Shown here in pieces: positions 18,514-26,993 of a DNA stretch of 64,000 nt (position 1 is its first letter; every line of letters begins with the position of its first letter). Source of the stretch: Thalassotalea sp. 273M-4 (GTDB lineage: Bacteria > Pseudomonadota > Gammaproteobacteria > Enterobacterales > Alteromonadaceae); contig NZ_CP166961.1 of NCBI RefSeq assembly GCF_041410465.1, positions 62,001 to 126,000 on the forward strand. Reading direction: 5' to 3'. The notes below the pieces were generated by a model that worked only from the letters and a program-made list of their open reading frames with translations, made no database searches and was not told the DNA's origin. Made by a program: the position numbers and the translations under genes.

Positions 18514-19284
18514 TTAATCTGTTGCTTTGGCACAAAGAAGATTGATGCCTAAAGACTTAATTACTTGTTTATCTTCAACTTTTATATTGCTGTCGGTGAT
18601 CAAAGTATTGACCACGTGCCACGGTAACTCAAGGTTAGGAATACGACGACCGATTTTTTCTGATTCAATCACCACGATCACTTCACGCGCCACTTCGCTC
18701 ATCACTTGAGATAAACCGGTTAATTCGTTGAACGTTGTGGTACCTCTGGTCAAGTCAATGCCATCGGCGCCAATAAAAAGTTGGTCAAAGTCGTAAGAGC
18801 GCAATACTTGCTCTGCAACTTGCCCTTGGAACGCTTCTGACGTTGCATCCCAAGTACCCCCCGTCATTAATAACGTAGGTTCATTTTCCAATTCGTGTAA
18901 CTTGTTGGCAATTGAAAGCGCGTTGGTCATCACCACTAAGCCTTTTTTGGCGTTTAAATGTGGGATCATTGCTGCCGTGGTTGCACCACTGTCAATGATG
19001 ATGCGGTTATGATCTTTCACGTAACTTGCCGCAACTTCTGCTATTGCTAACTTTTGACTTGATATTTGGCTACTCTTTTCGCTAATTATTTCAGTAGGTA
19101 AAGGTATAGCACCACCGTATCTGCGCAGTAATAAGCCACTTTGCTCTAAGGCTGCCAAATCTTTTCGAATCGTAACCTCTGAAATCGCATACGCTGTTGC
19201 AAGTTTTTCAACACTAACTTCGCCCTCTAACTCCAGTGTTTTAAGGATACTATGACGACGTTGTTGGGTATTTCGTTTGCTCAT
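18514..19284 (-). CDS. DeoR family transcriptional regulator, probable regulator of glmS
   Basis: A 256-residue regulator with an N-terminal winged helix-turn-helix (RHSILKTLELEGEVSVEKLATAYAISEVTIRKDLAALEQSGLLLRRYGGA, ~9-58) and a C-terminal DeoR sensor domain of the ribose-5-phosphate isomerase-like fold (ATTAAMIPHL and GADGID near 150), which in this family binds phosphorylated sugars. Because glmS follows 19 bases later in the same direction, the ligand is probably an amino-sugar phosphate and the target glmS plus itself; that is inference. Three copies of GAAAGTT/AACTTTC sit just upstream and may be its operator. I chose the ATG at 19282-19284; a GTG three codons earlier is possible and neither has a clear ribosome-binding site. 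Confidence 0.88.
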   Translation of the reverse strand: MSKRNTQQRRHSILKTLELEGEVSVEKLATAYAISEVTIRKDLAALEQSGLLLRRYGGAIPLPTEIISEKSSQISSQKLAIAEVAASYVKDHNRIIIDSGATTAAMIPHLNAKKGLVVMTNALSIANKLHELENEPTLLMTGGTWDATSEAFQGQVAEQVLRSYDFDQLFIGADGIDLTRGTTTFNELTGLSQVMSEVAREVIVVIESEKIGRRIPNLELPWHVVNTLITDSNIKVEDKQVIKSLGINLLCAKATD

Positions 19285-19296
19285 ATATTTCACAGT

Positions 19297-19357
19297 GAAA
19301 GTTTTATGCTTGATTTAAGGTTTCGATTCGAAAGTTAGCTATTAAAGCAAAACTTTC
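19297..19357 (-). promoter_or_regulatory. Candidate operator: three GAAAGTT elements upstream of the DeoR-glmS operon
   Basis: GAAAGTT occurs at 19297-19303 and 19330-19336, spaced 33 bases (about three helical turns), with the inverse AACTTTC at 19351-19357. The first overlaps a 13-base near-palindrome (TTTCACAGTGAAA). Repeated TTTC-type elements are typical of DeoR-family operators such as those of AgaR. The site lies between the regulator and the divergent hutG gene, so autoregulation is the likeliest meaning. Confidence 0.45.
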
Positions 19358-19414
19358 ATTGCAAGGCAAATACCTTTGCTAGAATTCCAGCAAAATGTTA
19401 AATTAGCTTAAAAT

Positions 19415-19426
19415 TTGTATATACAA
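19415..19426. promoter_or_regulatory. Candidate HutC operator upstream of hutG
   Basis: TTGTATATACAA is a perfect 12-base palindrome matching the known HutC (GntR family) operator core TGTATATACA. It lies 33 bases before the hutG start codon, well placed for repression by HutC released by urocanate. No hutC gene is in this window. Confidence 0.65.
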
Positions 19427-19459
19427 CTTTAGTCTCATCACTAGATAAGGATACTTTTG

Positions 19460-20257
19460 ATGTCTGCTCCTGTTTTTTCCTTTAGTGAAGGTCATATCCC
19501 CTTATTGATTAGCATGCCGCATAACGGTGTTGAAATTCCCGACGCGATACAAAAGAAGATGACCAAGGCCGGTTTATCCGTAGCCGATACCGACTGGTAT
19601 ATGGATTACTTATATGACTTTGCTGGTCAGCTTGGTGCCACAATCATCAAGCCCACCTATTCACGTTATGTTATTGACCTAAATAGAAACCCCAACGGTA
19701 TTGATTTATACCCTGGCGCAAATAGCACGGAGTTATGTCCGACTACGAATTTCGCCATGGAGCCTTTGTATAAAGATGGCTATACCCTAGATCAGGCCGA
19801 AATTGACTATCGGATCAACACCTACTGGCAACCATATCATGACAAAATCGCAACCACGTTAGCGCAAATGCATCAACAATTTGGCAAAGCCATGTTGCTT
19901 GATGCGCACTCTATTGCCTCTAGAGTACCGAGGTTTTTTCAGGGCCAACTACCGGACTTTAACTTTGGCACAAACGACGGGGCATCATGCGATATTCGAT
20001 TATTGAACATGGTGACTGCGATAGATTATGCCCCTTATACATCGGTCGCTAACGGGCGCTTTAAAGGAGGCTATATTACGCGTGCTTATGCAAAACCTGA
20101 AAATAATATTCATACTTTGCAATTAGAGTTATCACAACGCACCTACATGGATGAATCGAGTAATACCTTATCGGAAGAAAAAGCGATAAAAGTTAAGAAA
20201 AAATTAGTGCAGATGGTGACCGCAATCGCCGATTTTAGTCAAGTAAATTACGTTTAA
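19460..20257 (+). CDS. hutG: N-formylglutamate deformylase
   Basis: Hydrolyses N-formyl-L-glutamate to glutamate and formate, the last step of the five-step histidine degradation route. The 265-residue protein belongs to the N-formylglutamate amidohydrolase family: ISMPHNGVEIPD near the N-terminus, the YVIDLNRNPNG segment (~74-84), LLDAHSIASRVPRFFQGQLPDFNFGTNDGASC (~147-178) and LELSQRTYMDE near 230. ATG at 19460 is used, with AAGGA upstream; the TTG directly before it is out of favour. It is followed 20 bases later by hutF. A HutC-like operator lies upstream. Confidence 0.94.
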   Translation: MSAPVFSFSEGHIPLLISMPHNGVEIPDAIQKKMTKAGLSVADTDWYMDYLYDFAGQLGATIIKPTYSRYVIDLNRNPNGIDLYPGANSTELCPTTNFAMEPLYKDGYTLDQAEIDYRINTYWQPYHDKIATTLAQMHQQFGKAMLLDAHSIASRVPRFFQGQLPDFNFGTNDGASCDIRLLNMVTAIDYAPYTSVANGRFKGGYITRAYAKPENNIHTLQLELSQRTYMDESSNTLSEEKAIKVKKKLVQMVTAIADFSQVNYV

Positions 20258-20277
20258 ACAAGATCGAAGAAATCAAC

Positions 20278-21651
20278 ATGGAAATGAAATTATACGCCGC
20301 CGATGTGCTGTTAAGTGACGGTTGGCAACAAGACAAAACGTTACACATAAAAGATGGCTTATTAGTCGACATCACTTCAGGTCAAGATGCTGATGCCTAT
20401 GTCGCTGCGGGCGCGGTTATTCCGGGCATGGTTAATTGTCATTCGCATGCGTTTCAGCGTGCTTTTGCCGGTTTTTCGGAACAAGGCAGTGAGGGCAAGG
20501 ATAGCTTTTGGACTTGGCGCCAAATCATGTATCAGTTTCTTGATAAAATCGATGTTGAGCAGGCCAATGTGATTGCCTCTCAGCTGTATATTGAAATGTT
20601 AAAAGCGGGTTATACGCGAGTTGCTGAGTTTCATTACTTGCACCATCAATCTGATGGCACTGCGTATCCTGAATTAGCTCAAATGAGTCGAGCGTTATTT
20701 GACGCTGCTCAAACCAGTGGAATTGGCTTAACCTTGCTGCCGGTACTGTATCGCCATAGTGGTTTTGGTGAACAGCCACCGACCGATGGTCAAAAACGCT
20801 TTATAAATAGCACTGAACAGTTTAATCAATTAGTGAGTGCGTGTGTACAATTAGCAAAAGATTATGACAACAGTAATGTTGGTATTGCCCCACATTCTCT
20901 ACGAGCGGTTGACTTAAGCTCTTTGCAAAGCGTGGTTGCGCATGTGCGATCGCTCGATGCAAAAGCGCCCATACATATTCACATTAGTGAACAACAAAAA
21001 GAAGTGGACGATTGTTTGGCGCACTATGGTAAGCGTCCGGTGCAATGGCTTTTAGACCATATGTCTGTTGATCGGCACTGGTGTTTAATTCATGCCACGC
21101 ATATCAATGAGCAGGAAATTGACGGCATCATTAAAACGGGTGCTGTGGCCGGAATTTGCCCTACGACAGAAGCGAATTTAGGCGATGGTATTTTTCCTAC
21201 CACTGATTTTGCTCAACAAGGGGGAGTTATTGCTATTGGTTCAGATAGTCATATTAGTGTGTCGGCGATTGAAGAATTAAGATTGTTGGAGTATGCACAG
21301 CGTTTACAACGTCAACAACGCGCTATTTTAGCTACTCAGAAGACGCCATCGGTAGGGTTAAATTTATGGCAACATACGGCCATTGCCGGTGCACAATCGA
21401 CCAATGCAAATGTCGGGGAGTTAGCCATAGGTAAGCAAGCGGACTTATTGGTATTAGACTCAAAACAAACTCGTTTATTTGCTCATCAACCTAAGCATTT
21501 GCTTGATAGTATGGTTTTTGCGAGTCAGCAAAATCCAATAAAAGATGTGATGGTGAAAGGGCGTTGGGTCATTTCTAATGGCGAGCATTCTCAGCAAGAC
21601 GCCATAGCAAATGCGTATGCTAAAACCTTAACCGAGCTAGCAAACACTTAA
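20278..21651 (+). CDS. hutF: Formimidoylglutamate deiminase
   Basis: Converts N-formimino-L-glutamate to N-formylglutamate and ammonia, supplying the substrate of the HutG enzyme encoded just before it. It is a metal-dependent amidohydrolase: the first metal-binding pair is in NCHSHAFQR (~52-60), further ligands are in HIHISEQQ (~233-240) and HATH (~263-266), and the catalytic Asp is in GSDSHISVS (~319-327). The 457-residue length is normal. The start ATG has a weak GAAGAA upstream, and an ATG two codons later is a close alternative. The hutG-hutF pair implies histidine use via formylglutamate; hutH, hutU and hutI are not in the window. Confidence 0.94.
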   Translation: MEMKLYAADVLLSDGWQQDKTLHIKDGLLVDITSGQDADAYVAAGAVIPGMVNCHSHAFQRAFAGFSEQGSEGKDSFWTWRQIMYQFLDKIDVEQANVIASQLYIEMLKAGYTRVAEFHYLHHQSDGTAYPELAQMSRALFDAAQTSGIGLTLLPVLYRHSGFGEQPPTDGQKRFINSTEQFNQLVSACVQLAKDYDNSNVGIAPHSLRAVDLSSLQSVVAHVRSLDAKAPIHIHISEQQKEVDDCLAHYGKRPVQWLLDHMSVDRHWCLIHATHINEQEIDGIIKTGAVAGICPTTEANLGDGIFPTTDFAQQGGVIAIGSDSHISVSAIEELRLLEYAQRLQRQQRAILATQKTPSVGLNLWQHTAIAGAQSTNANVGELAIGKQADLLVLDSKQTRLFAHQPKHLLDSMVFASQQNPIKDVMVKGRWVISNGEHSQQDAIANAYAKTLTELANT

Positions 21652-21674
21652 CCGTGTACCGGGTTGCTGTTAAC

Positions 21675-21707
21675 AGCGCATAACCTACAAGGGCTATGCG
21701 CTTTTAT
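21675..21707 (+). terminator. Terminator of the hutGF operon
   Basis: AGCGCATA (21675-21682) pairs with TATGCGCT (21695-21702), followed by TTTATTT. It reaches into the end of the convergent gene at 21704. Confidence 0.75.
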
Positions 21708-22060
21708 TTAATCTTAAATACCTCAATTTTGTTACAGACTAAATCAGCGTTGCGATCTTGTAAGATCGGATGGCGCTTATTGACCTCACAATATTGTTGG
21801 TAATATTGCTTTATATTTTCTCGAGAGTCGGCGAGCACTTCTACCACAGCCCATTCGCTGCTGGTTAAATTACTTTTGTAAGCCACTAATTCCGTTTTTA
21901 ATTTTGATGGACTGACCTGAGCATGAGTGCCAAAAACTTGATCTAATGTTGTTGTCAGTAGGGTGATTTGCTCATCGATAAAAGCATCAACTTTGGGGTT
22001 GGGAAAGAACTGAAAATAGACGATGACAGCAACACAGATAATAAATATTTTTTTAAACAT
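21704..22060 (-). CDS. Membrane-anchored small protein, unknown function (118 aa)
   Basis: Not recognised. The first ~20 residues (FKKIFIICVAVIVYFQFF) form one hydrophobic segment, either a signal anchor or an uncleaved signal peptide, followed by a ~95-residue charged, mainly helical domain that would lie in the periplasm. It has two Cys near residues 90 and 108 that could form a disulfide. It is a single gene between hutF and the divergent ccoG gene. The spacing and codon use look like a genuine gene, and the 3' end is convergent with the hutF terminator. Confidence 0.75.
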   Translation of the reverse strand: MFKKIFIICVAVIVYFQFFPNPKVDAFIDEQITLLTTTLDQVFGTHAQVSPSKLKTELVAYKSNLTSSEWAVVEVLADSRENIKQYYQQYCEVNKRHPILQDRNADLVCNKIEVFKIK

Positions 22061-22306
22061 AGCGACGTCTCTTGTTATTATGGTTCTTCGTTAGAGCATG
22101 CCTAGAAGGCATTGACTCAAAAATATACTCACAGCTCTTTTATCCCTCTAACTAAATATAACAAATATTTAAAAAATAAGATAAGTTAACCTAAATCATA
22201 TTATTGCAGGCTGTTGTTGATATAATGACAAGTAGGGCTTTTTGTCTGATATTATAACCAAGTCCTTACGGCTTTCGTATTTAGTGTTCACTTTAGGACA
22301 ATAGTA

Positions 22307-23749
22307 ATGCAAGAAAAACCTTCTCCAAGCAAAAGTAGCCAAACAATTCCAGTTAAAAACATAAAGATTCATCGACCCAAATCCGAAACGGTTAAAGAAT
22401 ATAAGCCGAGGGATCAAATATATGTGCGTAAGGTTAAGGGCTATTTTCAAGCATTACGACGCAAAATGAATTTTGTGTTTTTAATTGGCTTTGCATTATT
22501 GCCATGGCTTAACTTTAATGGCAAACAAGCGGTGCTTTTTGATATTGGCGAGCAACGTTTTAATATTTTTTCTTTAACCCTTTGGCCTCAAGATTTGACC
22601 CTACTGGCTTGGATCTTCATTATTCTAGCGTTTTTACTATTCTTTGTGACGACCTTTTTGGGCCGAGTTTGGTGTGGTTATATGTGTCCACAGACAGTGT
22701 GGACTTTTATTTTTATTTGGTTTGAGGAAAAAATTGAAGGTTCGGCTAATCAGCGTAAGCAGCTTGATATGAAGCCAATGGACTTTGATAAATTTTGGCG
22801 TAAAAGTTTAAAGCATGGCTGTTGGTTGATTTTTTCGATGCTCACAGCGTTAACCTTTATCGGTTATTTTGTGCCTATTCGTGAGCTGGCGTTAGATTTT
22901 TTTACTTTTAATGCATCCGTATTGGCAACCGCTTGGATCTTATTTTTTACCTTTTGTACCTATGGAAATGCGGGATGGATGCGAGAAATCATGTGCTTGC
23001 ACATGTGCCCTTATGCTCGTTTTCAGTCGGCGATGTTCGATCAAAATACCTTAACGGTCTCTTATGATTCGGCTCGAGGCGAAACGCGTGGACCTCGTTC
23101 ACGTAAAGTTGATCCAAAAGAACAGGGCTTGGGAGACTGCATTGACTGTAATTTATGTGTACAGGTATGCCCAACCGGAATAGATATCCGCAATGGCTTA
23201 CAGTATGAATGTATAAACTGTGGTGCTTGTGCAGATGCCTGTGATGAAACCATGTTGAAAATGAACTATGAGCCAGGATTAATTCGTTACAGTACTGAGA
23301 CCGCTTTGCTAGGGCAAAAAGTTAAAATTCTGCGACCAAAATTATTTATGTATGCTGTGATTCTATTGGTTATGTGTGGCTTTTTTGTGGCCAACTTAGC
23401 TACTCGAGTGCCCTTGCAATTAGACATCATTCGCGATAGAAACACCTTAGCTCGTGAAAACATTGATGGCTTAATAGAGAATGTCTACACCTTAAAAATT
23501 CTTAATAAGTCGCAGCAGCGTAACATCTATAAAATTCATGTCGAAGGCTTACCTAAGTACACTTGGCAGGGAGATACTGAAGTGAGCGTTGATGGCGCCA
23601 ATATAACAACTATCGCTATTAGCTTGGCGGTCGACCCATATGATTTAGCCAATTATATGACCAACATTGACTTTGTGATCCAACAGATTGAACCAAAAGA
23701 TAACAGTGTCATCTTAAAACAAGAGAGTGTGTTTTTTAACAAACGATAA
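22307..23749 (+). CDS. ccoG: CcoG, cbb3 oxidase assembly iron-sulfur protein (RdxA/FixG family)
   Basis: An inner-membrane protein involved in copper delivery to cbb3-type cytochrome oxidase; CcoG is described as a cupric reductase in the CcoN assembly path. The 480 residues include about five membrane segments (for example FLIGFALLPWLNF near 53, LAWIFIILAFLLFFVTTFLG near 97, CTYGNAGW region near 220), two ferredoxin-type 4Fe-4S motifs in CIDCNLCVQVCP and CINCGACADACD (~278-318), a further membrane segment near 345, and a C-terminal FixG Ig-like domain (~370-480). Two CxxxC motifs at WCGYMC and CLHMC are also visible. It overlaps srkA by one base (TAATG). Confidence 0.94.
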   Translation: MQEKPSPSKSSQTIPVKNIKIHRPKSETVKEYKPRDQIYVRKVKGYFQALRRKMNFVFLIGFALLPWLNFNGKQAVLFDIGEQRFNIFSLTLWPQDLTLLAWIFIILAFLLFFVTTFLGRVWCGYMCPQTVWTFIFIWFEEKIEGSANQRKQLDMKPMDFDKFWRKSLKHGCWLIFSMLTALTFIGYFVPIRELALDFFTFNASVLATAWILFFTFCTYGNAGWMREIMCLHMCPYARFQSAMFDQNTLTVSYDSARGETRGPRSRKVDPKEQGLGDCIDCNLCVQVCPTGIDIRNGLQYECINCGACADACDETMLKMNYEPGLIRYSTETALLGQKVKILRPKLFMYAVILLVMCGFFVANLATRVPLQLDIIRDRNTLARENIDGLIENVYTLKILNKSQQRNIYKIHVEGLPKYTWQGDTEVSVDGANITTIAISLAVDPYDLANYMTNIDFVIQQIEPKDNSVILKQESVFFNKR

Positions 23750-24732
23750 TGACAGATTTTAGTTTTCAAAACCTATCCCCAGAAACCATTATTGATGGCT
23801 TGGAAAGTGCGGGCTTTTATGTTGCCAGTGGATTACTGGCACTTAACAGCTATGAGAATCGAGTGTATCAGTTTCACGATGATGACAAACAAAAGTTCGT
23901 CACCAAGTTTTATCGACCCGCTCGATGGACGCGAGAACAAATTCAAGAAGAGCACGATTTCGCCTTAGAATTGGCCGCTGAGGAATTACCTGTCGTTGCG
24001 CCTATTAGCCGTGATGGTGAAACCTTATTTTCGCATCAGGGCTTTTATTTTGCCGTATTTCCTTGTCGAGGGGGGCGAATTTTTGAAGTCGATAATCTTG
24101 ACCAGTTGGAGTGGATGGGGCGGTTTGTTGGTCGCATACATGCTAAGGCAAGTAAAAAAGGCTTTGAGCACCGCCCACAAGTGAATCTAGACGAAAGTTT
24201 ATATCAAGCTCGAGATATTCTGTTACATACCAAGGACACAGTGCCTTTGAGCTTGCAAACGCCATTTCGCACCATTTTAGATCAGGTAATTGCATTAACC
24301 GCAGAGCAATATCAACCTCAAAAACAAATACGATTGCACGGTGATTGCCACGCCGGTAATATTTTATGGACCGATGCAGGCCCTCATTTTGTTGACTTAG
24401 ACGACTGTCGTACCGGCCCTGCGGTGCAAGACTTATGGATGATGCTCAGTGGGGATCGGCAAAATAAGTTGTTACAATTAGACACTTTGATAATGGGCTA
24501 TGAAGAGTTTTTTTCATTTGATCTAAAGGAACTTAGATTGATAGAATCGCTTAGGTCAATGCGTTTAATTCACTACATGGCTTGGTTAACGCGACGCTGG
24601 CAAGACCCCGCTTTCCCAAGAAATTTTCCTTGGTTTAATACTGAGAAATACTGGGAACAGCAAATCTTAATGTTAAAAGAACAGTTTGCAATATTGCAGG
24701 AACCTGCGTTAAGTTTAATGCCATCTCAATAA
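23749..24732 (+). CDS. srkA: Stress response kinase A (SrkA/YihE/RdoA)
   Basis: A 327-residue cytoplasmic kinase of the aminoglycoside phosphotransferase/eukaryotic kinase-like fold. In E. coli SrkA protects against programmed death under envelope stress (Cpx-controlled). The catalytic loop HGDCHAGNILW is at about 198-208 (H-G-D-x-H-x-x-N pattern), with the metal-binding DLDDC about ten residues later; the nucleotide-binding lysine is probably in FVTKFYRPARW (~50). It overlaps ccoG by one base and is followed 42 bases later by dsbA, the same srkA-dsbA order as in E. coli, so the disulfide and envelope-stress link is conserved. Confidence 0.93.
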   Translation: MTDFSFQNLSPETIIDGLESAGFYVASGLLALNSYENRVYQFHDDDKQKFVTKFYRPARWTREQIQEEHDFALELAAEELPVVAPISRDGETLFSHQGFYFAVFPCRGGRIFEVDNLDQLEWMGRFVGRIHAKASKKGFEHRPQVNLDESLYQARDILLHTKDTVPLSLQTPFRTILDQVIALTAEQYQPQKQIRLHGDCHAGNILWTDAGPHFVDLDDCRTGPAVQDLWMMLSGDRQNKLLQLDTLIMGYEEFFSFDLKELRLIESLRSMRLIHYMAWLTRRWQDPAFPRNFPWFNTEKYWEQQILMLKEQFAILQEPALSLMPSQ

Positions 24733-24774
24733 CGAGTGGCCAATAAGAATACCTAATATAGGAATGTAAAACCG

Positions 24775-25410
24775 ATGAAAAAATTATTTAGTTTGATTCT
24801 GCTTGCTTTTATGTTGCCACTAACGGCGCAGGCAGCGGATTATGTTGAAGGTAAGCAATACACTATTGTTAATGATAAAGCTTCGGCAAAGCCAGAGGTA
24901 CGTGAGTACTTTTCGTTTTACTGCCCACATTGTTTACGCTTTGAACCTTTTATGAAAGATTTAGCTAAATCTTTACCGGAAGGTGCCACTTTTGAAAAAA
25001 ATCACGTTGATTTTTTACGAGTAGCAAGCCCTGACGTACAGTTTGGTATCACTAAAGCAATGATTGTAGCGGAATCTTTACCGCAAAAAGATAAACTGAT
25101 TGCCGCCCTTTTCGATGCCATTCAAGTTCAACGTAAGCCATTAGCTTCAACGGAAGAGTTAAGAGCACTTTTCGAAGCGAACGGTGTTGACGGTGATAAA
25201 TTTGAAAAAATGATGAAGAGCTTTGGGGTTAACTCGAAAGCTAAAAAAATGAAGAAACTACAAGATGAGTTAACTCGTAAAAAAGCGTTAACTGGCGTAC
25301 CAACCATTGTGGTAAATGGTAAGTACCGTGTAAACACGCAAGAACTTGATCGTGATAACTTCTTAAATGATTATAAAAACGTGGTTCATTACTTATTAAC
25401 CCTTAAGTAA
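24775..25410 (+). CDS. dsbA: Thiol:disulfide interchange protein DsbA
   Basis: The periplasmic oxidase that introduces disulfide bonds into secreted proteins. The signal peptide covers residues 1-21 (cleavage near AQA-A). The mature protein is a thioredoxin fold with a helical insert; the active site is CPHC at 50-53 in FSFYCPHCLRF, and the cis-Pro loop is TGVPTIVVNG near 172-181. At 211 residues it matches E. coli DsbA. It is last in the ccoG-srkA-dsbA run and is closed by a strong terminator. Confidence 0.96.
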   Translation: MKKLFSLILLAFMLPLTAQAADYVEGKQYTIVNDKASAKPEVREYFSFYCPHCLRFEPFMKDLAKSLPEGATFEKNHVDFLRVASPDVQFGITKAMIVAESLPQKDKLIAALFDAIQVQRKPLASTEELRALFEANGVDGDKFEKMMKSFGVNSKAKKMKKLQDELTRKKALTGVPTIVVNGKYRVNTQELDRDNFLNDYKNVVHYLLTLK

Positions 25411-25429
25411 TGCTCCCTGACAAGAGATT

Positions 25430-25459
25430 AAAAGCCGGTCAATATTGACCGGCTTTTTT
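25430..25459 (+). terminator. Rho-independent terminator of dsbA
   Basis: AAAGCCGGTCAAT and ATTGACCGGCTTT (25431-25456) form a perfect 13-bp stem followed by six T. Confidence 0.92.
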
Positions 25460-25608
25460 GTTTTACTGTCCTGTCCTGAAATGGGGTTTCATCTTGAGGG
25501 TTTACTTATCGATACCAATCGATGCTATGTCGAATTAAAAATGTGGTCAGCATCGTCTTAAAGGGTAACTAAGCTTATTACCCTATTGTGATTTTCATTT
25601 AATTTAGC

Positions 25609-26304
25609 TTAGTGTTGGGTGAGTTTATGCCGGCGATATAAGCGCAGACTTAGCACGGTAGCAATCAAAACTAAAATGAGGCTAAAGCCAATTTGCCAGC
25701 CGGACAACACAGAGATACCACTGCCCATTAATGCAAAAATGATCATTTGCGGGAAAAAACCAATATATGAAGCAAAAATATAACGTATTGAAGGCACCTG
25801 CCCTATACCTGCAGTTGCATTAAGCAGAAAGTTATTGCCGACAGGGAGCAAGCGTAGAATGAGGGTCTTAGTAAATGTTTGTTGTTGCAAAAAACGATTT
25901 ATTAAAATCACTTTTTCGGGCCAAAAGCGCATGATTATTGGTCTAAAAAATATTCTTGCAGTATAAAAAGTAATAGCACAACCCATCATAGCAGCAAATG
26001 TGGCGAGTAAGGTGCCATATAATGTATTGAACGCGTAGCCCGCCATAAATGCCGCTATTTGCCTTGGTAATCCAAAGCTCATGCCAAATACGAGTACTGC
26101 TAATAAGGTCAAAACCCCCTCTATTCCTGAGTTCTTTATGTGCTGATCAATCCAGTATTGATTGAGGAAACCAAAAATATTAAGCACATGCAATAACGCA
26201 GCGAGGGCTCCACCACAAAGTAAAAACAACAACATCACTTTAATGTAAGGCCAAAGTTGAGTTAGTTTATTCGAGCATATAGGTCGAATGTTAAATAAGT
26301 TAGG
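25609..26304 (-). CDS. TVP38/TMEM64 (VTT/DedA-like) membrane protein
   Basis: A 231-residue inner-membrane protein of the VTT-domain superfamily (TVP38/TMEM64, DedA-related), some members of which move lipids across membranes; the role here is unknown. About six hydrophobic segments are visible. The hallmark is the conserved region GLPRQIAAFMAGYAFNTLYGTLLATFAAMMGCAI (positions ~79-112) with its Gly-rich helix breaks, followed by RLLPVGNNFLLNATAGIGQVPSIRYI. I preferred ATG at 26302-26304; a TTG eleven codons earlier would overlap the upstream SSB-like gene by 13 bases, and neither start has a clear ribosome-binding site. The tight spacing suggests translation coupled to the SSB-like gene. Confidence 0.87.
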   Translation of the reverse strand, partial: PNLFNIRPICSNKLTQLWPYIKVMLLFLLCGGALAALLHVLNIFGFLNQYWIDQHIKNSGIEGVLTLLAVLVFGMSFGLPRQIAAFMAGYAFNTLYGTLLATFAAMMGCAITFYTARIFFRPIIMRFWPEKVILINRFLQQQTFTKTLILRLLPVGNNFLLNATAGIGQVPSIRYIFASYIGFFPQMIIFALMGSGISVLSGWQIGFSLILVLIATVLSLRLYRRHKLTQH

Positions 26305-26324
26305 CATTAATTTGATGGCGAGCG

Positions 26325-26993
26325 CTATTTGGGACAAATGATGACTTTTTTGGCATCAATAAATTGTTTTGATTTGTCGTTGGCTTGATAGTTTAGGGCG
26401 CCTTCAATTAACACTTCAGTACCAGGCTGGCACTTGTCGTGGATATATTGAGCACTTTTGCCCCATAAATGGACACTGCGTTCAATTTTTTGCCCACTCA
26501 CTTTAACAGCATCGTTTTGAAAACCCGCTTGATTCACCGTAACTTGAAATTCCGCCAACAGAGAATTTGACTCAGTGGTCACAAGCTTTATTGACGAAGA
26601 AATTGTAGCGTGACAAAACAGTTGATTAATCCCACTGTGAACACCCCGACCAAGCACGGTTAACGTTTCGACTTGCACTAAGTCTTTGGTTTTTTGCCCC
26701 TTAGCTAGGGTAATGGTCGCCAGATTGCCTTGTAAAAAGAGAAATTGGCCTTTGTCAGCGTATAAAAAATGCTCCTCCACATCTTGGCCTTCAAAATGGC
26801 ACGGATGAAAGGTTGTCCAGTCTTTATAGCTATTGGTTTTTTTGTCAAACCATGTGTGATTGGTTGCAACAACAAACTCTGCTACAGGGATCACAGGGTT
26901 GGCACGATAACGGATGTGTGGCTTAGCCACTAAATTTCCGGCTAGTATCAGTCGGCTTTGTTGTTTTTGCTCAATTACAGGGGGGTCAATCAT
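26325..26993 (-). CDS. Protein with two SSB-like OB folds
   Basis: The N-terminal ~105 residues resemble bacterial single-stranded DNA-binding protein: RLILAGNLVAKPHIRYRANPVIPVAEFVVATNHTW matches the SSB start (VGNL..DPE.RYT.NG..V..F..AT...W), followed by DWTTFHPCHFEG and KGQFLFLQGNL, in the order seen in SSB. Residues ~117-215 look like a second, more diverged OB fold (NQLFCHATISSS, LAEFQVTVNQ, SVHLWGKSAQYIHDKCQPGTEVLIEGAL). The acidic SSB tail that recruits partners is missing; the C-terminus is basic (KKVIICPK). The length of 222 exceeds ordinary SSB cores. It could act in DNA metabolism or as a PriB-like factor, but no partner genes lie nearby; the neighbour is a membrane protein. Family membership is inferred from reading alone. 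Confidence 0.75.
   Translation of the reverse strand: MIDPPVIEQKQQSRLILAGNLVAKPHIRYRANPVIPVAEFVVATNHTWFDKKTNSYKDWTTFHPCHFEGQDVEEHFLYADKGQFLFLQGNLATITLAKGQKTKDLVQVETLTVLGRGVHSGINQLFCHATISSSIKLVTTESNSLLAEFQVTVNQAGFQNDAVKVSGQKIERSVHLWGKSAQYIHDKCQPGTEVLIEGALNYQANDKSKQFIDAKKVIICPK

Noticed and set aside
22196..22450. Minus-strand frame across the ccoG start
   Set aside because: Antisense to the clearly coding ccoG N-terminus and lacking any recognisable product.
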